Source: a virus
Strand: one strand, 5' to 3'
DNA: 30,243 bases
Virus record (IMG/VR): IMGVR_UViG_3300035698_015831
Coordinates: 1-30,243 of that record
A program made the position numbers and the translations under genes. Below, piece by piece: positions 13,703-19,893 of the stretch. The notes under the pieces are model-generated. The model saw only the letters and a list, made by a program, of their open reading frames with translations, was not told where the DNA came from and made no database searches. How positions within the stretch are numbered: the first letter of the stretch is position 1; each line of letters opens with the position of its first letter.

Positions 13703-14005
13703 ATGAGCGAGTTAAACGAGGAGGAGAACACAGTGTCCGATTCTTCAGAAGAGAACCCCCCCGAGAACTCCTCGGAAATTGAATTTGACGAAGATGCGTT
13801 TGAAGACGCTATTGGTTATAGCCCCTTGAACGAAGACGCCGTGCAGATGCACGAATTGTTCTTATCTTTTATAAAAGCTGGCTTCCTCGAACACCAAGCT
13901 CTTCGTCTTGTTGCTTTATTGATTAACCAAGCCAATGCCGAATCCATCATATTCGCCACACACGAAGACGAAGAAGAAGAAGACGATGAAGGTGAAGATG
14001 TCTGA
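13703..14005 (+). CDS. Acidic protein, 100 aa
   Basis: A very acidic N-terminus (MSELNEEENTVSDSSEEN) and C-terminus (HEDEEEEDDEGEDV) flank a helical core (AVQMHELFLSFIKAGFLEHQALRLVALLI). Leaderless initiation at 13703 is suggested by the TAAACT box. Alternatively GTG13733 (VSDSSEEN) follows a strong GAGGAGGAG. No family recognised. Confidence 0.55.
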   Translation: MSELNEEENTVSDSSEENPPENSSEIEFDEDAFEDAIGYSPLNEDAVQMHELFLSFIKAGFLEHQALRLVALLINQANAESIIFATHEDEEEEDDEGEDV

Positions 14006-14007
14006 AT

Positions 14008-14021
14008 GGGAGTCTGGAGAA
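14008..14021 (+). promoter_or_regulatory. Conserved start leader, copy A
   Basis: GGGAGTCTGGAGAA directly before ATG14022. One of four copies with identical 14-nt spacing. Confidence 0.7.
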
Positions 14022-14390
14022 ATGGGTTTTGACTCAGACGACTCTGACGACTACAAAGAGCGCTCAGACGAAATATTTCAGATTTTGATTAACACCGGGT
14101 CCCTTGTGATTATGGGCTACGACCATCAAGACGAACCTATCTATAGGTTTACCGAGAAGTGCAAAGAAGTCTTCCCCGAGTTGTATGACATGCATCAGGC
14201 AGAGGTAAACAACACTGCTAATGAGCTTTGGCAGATGGGGCTCATCAGTATTAACTTTACGGAGACCGACATGACGGTTCAAATTAGTCGGGACAACTTC
14301 AACAACATAAGAAACCACACGGGAGAGCTCACCAAAGAACAACTTAGCTTCCTGCATTCACTTGTTGTTCGTAGAGCTATGGATGACTAA
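14022..14390 (+). CDS. Hypothetical protein, 122 aa
   Basis: I prefer the start MGFDSDDSDD because it follows the conserved 14-nt leader shared with three other genes. An earlier ATG at 13998 (MSEWESGE) overlaps the upstream stop and remains possible. After an acidic N-terminus comes a mixed alpha/beta region (SDEIFQILINTGSLVIMGYD, YRFTEKCKEVFPELYDMHQAE, NELWQMGLISINF) that resembles a winged-helix-type fold. No family recognised. The gene ends in a CTAA shared with the convergent gene. Confidence 0.6.
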   Translation: MGFDSDDSDDYKERSDEIFQILINTGSLVIMGYDHQDEPIYRFTEKCKEVFPELYDMHQAEVNNTANELWQMGLISINFTETDMTVQISRDNFNNIRNHTGELTKEQLSFLHSLVVRRAMDD

Positions 14391-14692
14391 GACGGAATGA
14401 GGGGGTAGTCCTCAAGGGTGACTTTGCCTTCTAAGTACCCAATGATGGCCCTAGGAACAACGTACGAGAGAATTTCTCTTCCTTCACATACATTACAGGC
14501 GCAGAATGGCTGACCGCTCTCTGTTTCAGGGTCTGCTTCGGGACTGTCTATGTCAGCCTCCACTGATTCGTAGAGAACCATCATGTACTCCTCAAGACCC
14601 TTTTGCATCTCGACGCCCCATTCGGGGTCTTCAAGAGCAAACTTAATTCCTCGCTTTTCTTCATTATGTGTCATAGAATGAATACTACGCAT
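14387..14692 (-). CDS. Hypothetical protein with CxC..C cluster, 101 aa
   Basis: MRSIHSMTHNEEKRGIKF leads to an acidic helical middle (PEWGVEMQKGLEEYMMVLYE). FCACNVCEGREILSYVVP then carries three cysteines. An alternative start is Met7 at 14674, which has a TAGTAT box 7 nt upstream. No family recognised. Divergent from the gene at 14751. Confidence 0.55.
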   Translation of the reverse strand: MRSIHSMTHNEEKRGIKFALEDPEWGVEMQKGLEEYMMVLYESVEADIDSPEADPETESGQPFCACNVCEGREILSYVVPRAIIGYLEGKVTLEDYPLIPS

Positions 14693-14750
14693 AGTCCATG
14701 CTCATATGCAATACTTTGCGTAGTTATGCTAACTAGAGACGGAGGATGTA

Positions 14751-15008
14751 ATGATTTACTGCAAAATCCCTGAATATGACGTTTGCGTTATGATAGGTCA
14801 GTCTGGTCGCCTTGGTTGTTTTTCGTGCAGTTTCGGTGATGTTATGGAGAATGTGTTTTTAGCAGAGTCCACTCAGGAGATGTTGGACCACCTGTCGTCT
14901 CACGAACGCAAGGGCGACAACGCTCCCCCCGACCTCCACACCCGACTTGTTCAGGACGACCAAACCAACTTCCCCCATAACCCTATGCCCACAGAGCCTT
15001 CCTGTTAG
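14751..15008 (+). CDS. Small conserved-type actinophage protein, 85 aa
   Basis: MIYCKIPEYDVCVMIGQSG, then RLGCFSCSFGD, then STQEMLDHLSSHERKGDNAP. The CxxC followed by HLSSH could bind zinc. I recognise this 'YDVCVM.GQ...L.C.SC......T..ML.HL..H...GD..P' layout from small actinophage proteins, without a known function. A strong GGAGG SD lies 5 nt before the ATG. Confidence 0.65.
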   Translation: MIYCKIPEYDVCVMIGQSGRLGCFSCSFGDVMENVFLAESTQEMLDHLSSHERKGDNAPPDLHTRLVQDDQTNFPHNPMPTEPSC

Positions 15009-15016
15009 AACAAAAA

Positions 15017-15030
15017 GGGAGCCCGGAGAA
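15017..15030 (+). promoter_or_regulatory. Conserved start leader, copy B
   Basis: GGGAGCCCGGAGAA directly before ATG15031, preceded by AACAAAAA as in copy C. Confidence 0.7.
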
Positions 15031-15234
15031 ATGGATTTTGACATTGAGTTCGACACCATGATGTCCAACCAAGAGAAGTTCGAGCGTGCTTACCAGAAGG
15101 GCAAGTGGGATGAGCGTAGGCGCATCCTCGACAAGTTGGCCTATCAAGAAGAGCGATACGGGAACCGCAGGAGACACAGAATGACACCCAAGGAAGCCAT
15201 GCGGGTTATCTTCGGTAGACGGCTTTTTGAGTAA
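15031..15234 (+). CDS. Basic small protein, 67 aa
   Basis: MDFDIEFDTMMSNQEKFERAYQKGKW..., then a strongly basic helical stretch (ERRRILDKLAYQEERYGNRRRHR) and PKEAMRVIFGRRLFE. It may bind nucleic acid; no family recognised. The start is fixed by the conserved leader. The stop abuts the convergent gene with no gap. Confidence 0.65.
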   Translation: MDFDIEFDTMMSNQEKFERAYQKGKWDERRRILDKLAYQEERYGNRRRHRMTPKEAMRVIFGRRLFE

Positions 15235-15477
15235 TTAAGACAGGTTCAATATCCAATCAGTTACAATTTTCTGCCACTGCTTGTATTCAGGTTGACCAGC
15301 CCCGTCGGGAAGGTTGCGATTAGCAAGAACCTCTCTCTGGTAAAGCAACCTATCGTTTAGGTCATAAATCATTAAGTTGGCTCGAAAAGTTGCTTCCCCA
15401 ATTGGGACTACTTTGACTTGGTACTTTCCCCAGACGCCACCCTCCCACAAGGGGCGTGTATCAACTTCATCACTCAT
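15235..15477 (-). CDS. Hypothetical protein, 80 aa
   Basis: The start MSDEVDTRPLWEGG is preferred because GGAGG lies 6 nt upstream; a GTG 3 nt earlier is less likely. Beta-rich sequence (YQVKVVPIGEATFRANLMIYDL). It overlaps the end of the pyruvyl transferase gene by 8 nt, so it is coupled to it and may be functionally linked. Confidence 0.6.
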   Translation of the reverse strand: MSDEVDTRPLWEGGVWGKYQVKVVPIGEATFRANLMIYDLNDRLLYQREVLANRNLPDGAGQPEYKQWQKIVTDWILNLS

Positions 15478-16201
15478 CACTTTCCTCCTTCGAGAGCGAC
15501 CGATACCATTCTCGGCCTTCTACTACATCTTTGCAGAACTTTGGCTCTCCTAGACCTTCGGCAGCCATCCAATCAAACCACTCAGAAGCACAGTCGATAA
15601 AGCCTTCTTCTCCTTTTAGAGGTGCAAATGGGACCCCATAAACATGAGCGACGATGGCTGCGTGTATCGAACCAGTCAGAACAAAGCGAGCTCCGGAAAT
15701 CTTTTGGATAAACTCAATCATGTCTTTTTTTGTCTCGACTACAGGCGAAAACACAGCGTCTGCTTTGAGCTCAAAGATTGAGTCCGGGCTGTAGTCCGAT
15801 GGGTCTGAGATGCTACGGACAACAATGACAAGAGCGTTTGGCCCCCCCTTAGGAACAAAATCGGTAAGTTGGTACGCCGGGTCGTGCGTCACCTCAACTT
15901 CAACACCGTGTCGAGCGAGCTCTTCTTGCGTGCGGGGTCCTCGTGCTCCAATAAACTTGCATTCTTTGATGAGGTCCGACTCAAGCGGCTCACCTCGCCA
16001 CCCGCAGTTAATAAATACCGGAGTCAGGTCTTGGGCAATCGCAGCAATGATATGCCTGTTAGAGATTACGCCTCCAATAGGAAAATATAAGTTGTCCTTA
16101 TCATCATAGAAATCTTTGTATACTCCCTCTGGAAGTAAGACTTCATATAGGGCATCTCCAAAATTACGGGTAGTCCCGTCCATTTTCCATTCGTTAATCA
16201 C
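15470..16201 (-). CDS. Polysaccharide pyruvyl transferase-like protein
   Basis: A 243-aa protein with the PF04230 layout. NFGDAL (13-18) is the N-terminal signature. It is followed by PIGGVISN (41-48), FIGARGPRT (83-91), THDPAYQL (105-112) and TGSIHAAIVAHVYGVPFAPL (176-195), the conserved C-terminal ligand-binding block. Family members transfer pyruvate from PEP to sugars as ketals, or work in related glycan modification. At 243 aa it is shorter than typical members (~300+), mostly at the N-terminus. The start is GTG (MINEWKM) with promoter TTGGCA-17-TAGCCT ending 6 nt before it. A phage-borne copy suggests capping of a surface glycan. Confidence 0.75.
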   Translation of the reverse strand: MINEWKMDGTTRNFGDALYEVLLPEGVYKDFYDDKDNLYFPIGGVISNRHIIAAIAQDLTPVFINCGWRGEPLESDLIKECKFIGARGPRTQEELARHGVEVEVTHDPAYQLTDFVPKGGPNALVIVVRSISDPSDYSPDSIFELKADAVFSPVVETKKDMIEFIQKISGARFVLTGSIHAAIVAHVYGVPFAPLKGEEGFIDCASEWFDWMAAEGLGEPKFCKDVVEGREWYRSLSKEESDE

Positions 16202-16207
16202 TGGGAT

Positions 16208-16236
16208 AGGCTACCGTTTCTTATCTATCTTGCCAA
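16208..16236 (-). promoter_or_regulatory. Leaderless promoter, TTGGCA-17-TAGCCT-6-GTG
   Basis: TTGGCA (16236-16231), a 17-nt spacer and TAGCCT (16213-16208), then 6 nt to GTG16201. This supports GTG as the true start of the pyruvyl transferase gene. Confidence 0.6.
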
Positions 16237-16243
16237 TTAAGTA

Positions 16244-16744
16244 TTAAAGGAAAACGCCGTCAAGCAGAACTGACGACAATACGGCGATGTCTGGGTCAGC
16301 GCAAAGATTTATGTTTTCGTCTGAAATCATTTTGTAGATATCTCCCTCGGGGCTAACGTGTACGACAGAGCCGGAGTGGCCTATCCCCACCTGTGGAGCC
16401 CCGGGAATTAGAATTGCAGCGACTGTTGCGTGTTGCGCTACGTGCAACACTCCCCCACCTAACGAGAAAGGCCCAAAAGAGTCCTTTGTTACTTTTTCGG
16501 GTTCCCTGCGGATTAGTGGAATCTCTACTTCCGCTTGTTTTTCGGTGTTGAGCGGGTCGTCAATCAAAGCAAAGAAGACTGGTCTCTGAAAAAGAGGCTC
16601 CATGTGATTTGTTATATATGTAGTCATTGCTACCGAAGATTGAGCCCACTCAAAGGCAGACTTCGGTTTCCGACCAAAAATTGAGAACCCCCACATAAAA
16701 CCATCAAACTTCTGCGGAACGATGCAGATTTCTTTGGAACCCAT
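16244..16744 (-). CDS. Hypothetical protein, 166 aa
   Basis: Begins MGSKEICIVPQKFDGFMWGF. Beta-rich with several hydrophobic strands (VFFALIDDP, GGGVLHVAQHATVAAILIPG, IAVLSSVLLDGVFL). No family recognised. It lies just upstream of the pyruvyl transferase gene, and a perfect TATAAT lies 6 nt before its ATG. Confidence 0.6.
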   Translation of the reverse strand: MGSKEICIVPQKFDGFMWGFSIFGRKPKSAFEWAQSSVAMTTYITNHMEPLFQRPVFFALIDDPLNTEKQAEVEIPLIRREPEKVTKDSFGPFSLGGGVLHVAQHATVAAILIPGAPQVGIGHSGSVVHVSPEGDIYKMISDENINLCADPDIAVLSSVLLDGVFL

Positions 16745-16750
16745 CGCTAA

Positions 16751-16756
16751 ATTATA
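16751..16756 (-). promoter_or_regulatory. Consensus -10 box, leaderless type
   Basis: TATAAT, 6 nt (TTAGCG), then ATG16744. There is no SD. Confidence 0.55.
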
Positions 16757-16799
16757 CCCGCTTCGGATAAGGCTTTTTATGGCACGGGAGCCTGAAAAA

Positions 16800-16982
16800 T
16801 CAGTTTTCTAGATTCTTGTTTTCCTCTTCAACGATGCCTAGTTCGTTTGACAGCCACAGTTTGTAGTCCTCAAGCAACTTGAGCTGACCTCTTAAACCAT
16901 TGATGTTTTCATTAGTTTCTCGAAGTGCAGTCTGTAGATATTGATTACTGCGCTCAACCTTGAGTTTTGTGCCTTCAATCAT
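16800..16982 (-). CDS. Coiled-coil small protein, 60 aa
   Basis: Nearly the whole sequence (from KLKVERSNQYLQTALRETN to LSNELGIVEEENKNLEN) has heptad hydrophobics typical of a coiled coil. A TAAAAT box lies 6 nt before the ATG. Function unknown. Confidence 0.6.
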   Translation of the reverse strand: MIEGTKLKVERSNQYLQTALRETNENINGLRGQLKLLEDYKLWLSNELGIVEEENKNLEN

Positions 16983-16988
16983 TTACCT

Positions 16989-16994
16989 ATTTTA
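16989..16994 (-). promoter_or_regulatory. -10 box, leaderless type
   Basis: TAAAAT followed by AGGTAA and ATG16982. Confidence 0.45.
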
Positions 16995-17044
16995 GTTCTC
17001 TTTTTTATGTCGCTTTGCGGCTTTTAATTGCATTTTTAACCACT

Positions 17045-17057
17045 GAGAGCCCGAAAA
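17045..17057 (+). promoter_or_regulatory. Orphan copy of the conserved start leader
   Basis: GAGAGCCCGAAAA is identical to the core of copy D (17907-17919), but no ATG or ORF follows. Possibly a relic. Confidence 0.35.
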
Positions 17058-17084
17058 CTTCAACTCTGGTGTTTTTAGTGTTTC

Positions 17085-17090
17085 TATGAT
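17085..17090 (+). promoter_or_regulatory. -10 box upstream of the 86-aa gene
   Basis: TATGAT lies 40 nt before ATG17131, giving a short leader with an AGAAAGA ribosome site. No clear -35. Confidence 0.35.
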
Positions 17091-17130
17091 ACTTTAGTGG
17101 TTTACTAGCTCGAACACAGAAAGACAAAAA

Positions 17131-17391
17131 ATGACTGAAGCACATACCACCTACTCCCACAGCTTAGAGATGATAAGCCTCGTTGAGAAGCGCAAGGAGC
17201 TTCGACTGGAGCGCCAGAACATGCGGGACCATATCGAACAACTTAATAGGAAAGTGGAGCGAACCACAGGCAAGTTAGAAATGCTCCAAGAAACCATGGA
17301 ACAAGTAAGATTCAGGGAGACGCAACACATAAACACGCAAGACACAAACACCCTCCCCGGGTTGGAGCCCGATGAGGGAGAAGACGGATAA
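17131..17391 (+). CDS. Coiled-coil protein, 86 aa
   Basis: The central region (SLVEKRKELRLERQNMRDH and on through QLNRKVERTTGKLEMLQETMEQ) is a continuous amphipathic coiled coil. The tail is polar and acidic. A second coiled-coil protein lies just across the divergent gap (16800..16982). Function unknown. Confidence 0.6.
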   Translation: MTEAHTTYSHSLEMISLVEKRKELRLERQNMRDHIEQLNRKVERTTGKLEMLQETMEQVRFRETQHINTQDTNTLPGLEPDEGEDG

Positions 17392-17397
17392 CAAAAA

Positions 17398-17411
17398 GGG
17401 AGTCCGAAGAA
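17398..17411 (+). promoter_or_regulatory. Conserved start leader, copy C
   Basis: GGGAGTCCGAAGAA directly before ATG17412. Confidence 0.7.
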
Positions 17412-17900
17412 ATGAGTTTTGAAACCTACACCTCAGATGAGCGGTACGTCTTTGATGTTTTAGATGGCCTTGAAGGATGCCCTCGGGTTGGCTTGACGGC
17501 TTCGTGTTTCGACCTCCTCCACGCAGGACACATTCTCATGCTGGAAGAGGCTAAAACAAAGTGTGAATACCTGATTGTCGCTCTGCAGACCGACCCCAGC
17601 ATCGACCGACCAAAGGAGAAAGGGAAACCATTTCAATCTATGGTCGAGAGACAGGTCCAACTTTCGGCGGTCAAATATGTAGACGAAATTGTCGTTTACG
17701 AGACGGAGGAAGACCTTCTCAACATCCTCAAGACCCGCCGCCCTGACGTAAGAATTGTCGGCGAGGAATACATCAATAAGGACTTCACGGGGAAGAGCTG
17801 GTGCGACAAGCATGGCATCCAGATTTATTACAACTCCCGAGCCCACCCCTACTCCACCACTGAACTGGTCCATCGCATCCAAGGCAAGTTATACGGATAA
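17412..17900 (+). CDS. Cytidylyltransferase-like nucleotidyltransferase (TagD/HldE type)
   Basis: A 162-aa protein with GLTASCFDLLHAGHILML (27-44), whose HAGH is the HxGH nucleotide-binding motif. ERQVQLSAVKYVDEIV (79-94) and YSTTELVHRI (147-156) correspond to the family's ER..L....VDevi and the late ST-T motif. It activates a phosphorylated small molecule such as glycerol-3-phosphate, a heptose or a similar compound as a CDP or ADP derivative. TagD (CDP-glycerol, wall teichoic acid) is the closest size match. The start is fixed by the conserved leader. Together with the glycosyltransferase and pyruvyl transferase it points to glycan synthesis or modification. Confidence 0.8.
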   Translation: MSFETYTSDERYVFDVLDGLEGCPRVGLTASCFDLLHAGHILMLEEAKTKCEYLIVALQTDPSIDRPKEKGKPFQSMVERQVQLSAVKYVDEIVVYETEEDLLNILKTRRPDVRIVGEEYINKDFTGKSWCDKHGIQIYYNSRAHPYSTTELVHRIQGKLYG

Positions 17901-17906
17901 CAGAAA

Positions 17907-17920
17907 GAGAGCCCGAAAAA
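17907..17920 (+). promoter_or_regulatory. Conserved start leader, copy D
   Basis: GAGAGCCCGAAAAA directly before ATG17921; the upstream GGATAACA also matches copy C. Confidence 0.65.
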
Positions 17921-18043
17921 ATGGATTCTGAAGCACGACGGACGCAGAGCGATATTGCTCGCTACCTGCAAAAGATTGCCGAAAATATCGAGAAGCAGAA
18001 CCTGCTTCTTGAAAAGGTCGTCGCAGCCCTAAAAGAACGGTAA
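17921..18043 (+). CDS. 40-aa helical miniprotein
   Basis: MDSEARRTQSDIARYLQKIA followed by ENIEKQNLLLEKVVAALKER is one amphipathic helix or short coiled coil. The conserved start leader lies directly upstream and the gene follows the cytidylyltransferase by 20 nt, which is why I accept an ORF this short. Function unknown. Confidence 0.6.
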   Translation: MDSEARRTQSDIARYLQKIAENIEKQNLLLEKVVAALKER

Positions 18044-18100
18044 TTGTACGAAAATCGCTCTTGCCGTACGATATATGAACATTATAGCTTTGCTAAATAG

Positions 18101-18130
18101 TGTACAAAACTAAGTCTAACTCTGTATACT
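18101..18130 (+). promoter_or_regulatory. Promoter for the 18.2-20.6 kb unit
   Basis: TGTACA (18101-18106), an 18-nt spacer and TATACT (18125-18130), followed by a 35-nt leader with AAGGAAGGAAAG before ATG18166. Confidence 0.5.
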
Positions 18131-18165
18131 AAAACCTCAGCAAACAAAAGGAAGGAAAGACGCAT

Positions 18166-18699
18166 ATGGACGAATTAGGCATCGCCGTAACACTTACGCA
18201 TGGTGAATACGCAGCGGCTGGCTATGTCGGGTACCTCCGAGGTGTGGAGTCAAAAAGAGCAGGCTTGCCTGATGCTCACGGTCTTAAAAACCGTGGATGG
18301 AGTGAAAACATAGAAGGCGCTATGGGAGAACAAGCCTTTGCCAAGGCTCTTGGTATCTTCTGGAACAATAGCGTCAATACGTTCAAGGACCCCGACTTCC
18401 CGCCCAATATTCAAATTCGAACACGCCCCCACCCCGAACACGACCTCATTGTGCGTCAGACAGATAACCCGAACGACATCTTTGTTTTGGTTACGGGTGC
18501 GTGTCCTAACTATGTAGTTCGAGGATTTTTCTTCGGGCACGAAACTCGCAAAGAGTGGCTTTTCAATGCGGGTCAGGCCGACCGACCAGACCAGTACTTC
18601 GTCCCTCAGAGATACCTCAGGCCCATTGAAACTCTTAGGGAGGTTTCTCCCGAAATCTTTAATTCACCGTTTATGAAATCTATGGAGGTAGTGATATGA
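18166..18699 (+). CDS. Possible PD-(D/E)XK-like phage protein, 177 aa
   Basis: MDELGIAVTLTHGEYAAAGYVG starts a helix. NIEGAMGEQAFAKALGI then carries a conserved-looking Glu (GEQAF). IQIRTRPHPEHDLIVRQTD and DIFVLVTGACPNYVVRGFFFGHETRKEW supply a strand-Asp-strand and a 'v.G...g.E...W' ending. This is the layout of small phage proteins with a restriction-endonuclease-like fold, though the catalytic E/D-x-K is not clean. It may be a nuclease or a degenerate one. A strong SD precedes the ATG. Confidence 0.45.
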   Translation: MDELGIAVTLTHGEYAAAGYVGYLRGVESKRAGLPDAHGLKNRGWSENIEGAMGEQAFAKALGIFWNNSVNTFKDPDFPPNIQIRTRPHPEHDLIVRQTDNPNDIFVLVTGACPNYVVRGFFFGHETRKEWLFNAGQADRPDQYFVPQRYLRPIETLREVSPEIFNSPFMKSMEVVI

Positions 18700-18890
18700 G
18701 TTGGACAACACCATTTGAATGGGCGTTTCAGATTGCCATGTGGGGCGTCGGATTCTTCCTTATAGCAGTGCTGGTCGCTTTTCTGATTTTGCTTATGTAT
18801 GCAACGGGCAAGGCGTTCACTGTGGCAGTGAAGAATATCCGTGGAAACATAGAAGACAAAGAAAAACCAACCCTTACTGCAGTGGAATAA
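18696..18890 (+). CDS. Small single-span membrane protein, 64 aa
   Basis: MSWTTPFEWAFQIAMWGVGF leads into a long hydrophobic helix (about 10-38, FFLIAVLVAFLILLMYATG) and a polar cytoplasmic tail. GGAGG lies before the ATG, which overlaps the previous stop (ATGA). Function unknown. Confidence 0.65.
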   Translation: MSWTTPFEWAFQIAMWGVGFFLIAVLVAFLILLMYATGKAFTVAVKNIRGNIEDKEKPTLTAVE

Positions 18891-18893
18891 AAC

Positions 18894-19160
18894 ATGAGCA
18901 GCCCCAACAGAGAGCCCCGACCCGAAAGCCCCGAAAGAATCTCTTTGCTAAAGTTCGAGTCAGCCGGGTTTAGTGACGACGGCACAGTTCTTATTACAGC
19001 GACTTTTCGCTATGACACATGGTGCTGTAGTGACAGCCACGAAGTTGTTGCTGGCGTAAATGCTTTATCCAAAGCAATCGAGCAGTCCTACGAGTCGGAG
19101 CAAGCAGCACGGCTCGCAAGGCTCGAAGACGAATACAGATGGATGGGTAGCGATGACTGA
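18894..19160 (+). CDS. Hypothetical protein, 88 aa
   Basis: MSSPNREPRPESPERISLLKF, then a beta-rich stretch (GTVLITATFRYDTWCCSDSHEVV) and a helical tail (AARLARLEDEYRWMGSDD). It overlaps thyX by 8 nt. No family recognised. Confidence 0.6.
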   Translation: MSSPNREPRPESPERISLLKFESAGFSDDGTVLITATFRYDTWCCSDSHEVVAGVNALSKAIEQSYESEQAARLARLEDEYRWMGSDD

Positions 19161-19893
19161 AGTTTGGTTTAAGTCCGACGTTGATGTTGAGCTGGTGAAG
19201 TGCAGTGCAGAAGACATGGATGTTGTCTTCTCAGCAAGAGTCAGCACCGAGGGCGAGCGAAGTAGAGACTATAAAAATGTGGACCGGATGCTGAACTCTG
19301 ATTTTTTCGAGAAAAAGGACAGAGGTCTTATTAACTTTTTAATGAGGGAGCGCCACGGCACCCCCTTCGAACACTCCTATTTCACTTTTTATGTCAATGC
19401 ACCCATTTTTGTATGGCGTGAGCATATGCGTCATCGCATTGCTTCTTACAACGAGGAGTCGGGTCGCTACCGACAGTTAGACCCTGTGTTTTATATGAAA
19501 GGCCGAAGCAGGAAGTTGGTGCAGACAGGCAAGACAGGTGCATACACCTTTGAAGATGGAGACGACTACCAGCACGCTATTACTGCTCAGAAAATACGTC
19601 AAACCTCCGAAATTGCATACAGGAATTACGAAGACATCCTTTCCACGGGTGTAGCCCGTGAGGTTGCTCGAATGGTTCTTCCTGTCAACATATACTCATC
19701 TGCCTACGTCACTATGAACGCTAGAGCTTTGATGAACTTTCTCTCTCTGCGTCGGATTGCGGAGGAGTCACAGTTCCCCTCCTACCCCCAACGTGAAATT
19801 GAGATGGTGGCAGAAAAGTATGAAGAAATATTTGAATACCACATGCCCGTAACCCACGATGCTTTCGTTAAGAACGGAAGGGTGGCACCATGA
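19153..19893 (+). CDS. thyX: FAD-dependent thymidylate synthase
   Basis: A 246-aa ThyX making dTMP from dUMP with methylene-THF, FAD and NADPH. The hallmark RHR-x7-S is intact at 93-103 (RHRIASYNEESGRY), preceded by RERHGTPFEHSYFTFY (65-80). A typical C-terminal RIAEESQFPSYPQREIEMVAE region is also present. The start MTEVWFKSDV overlaps the upstream gene; a longer in-frame reading from 19060 would be implausible. The stop overlaps the serine recombinase start (ATGA). With class II RNR it gives the phage its own deoxynucleotide supply. Confidence 0.95.
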   Translation: MTEVWFKSDVDVELVKCSAEDMDVVFSARVSTEGERSRDYKNVDRMLNSDFFEKKDRGLINFLMRERHGTPFEHSYFTFYVNAPIFVWREHMRHRIASYNEESGRYRQLDPVFYMKGRSRKLVQTGKTGAYTFEDGDDYQHAITAQKIRQTSEIAYRNYEDILSTGVAREVARMVLPVNIYSSAYVTMNARALMNFLSLRRIAEESQFPSYPQREIEMVAEKYEEIFEYHMPVTHDAFVKNGRVAP

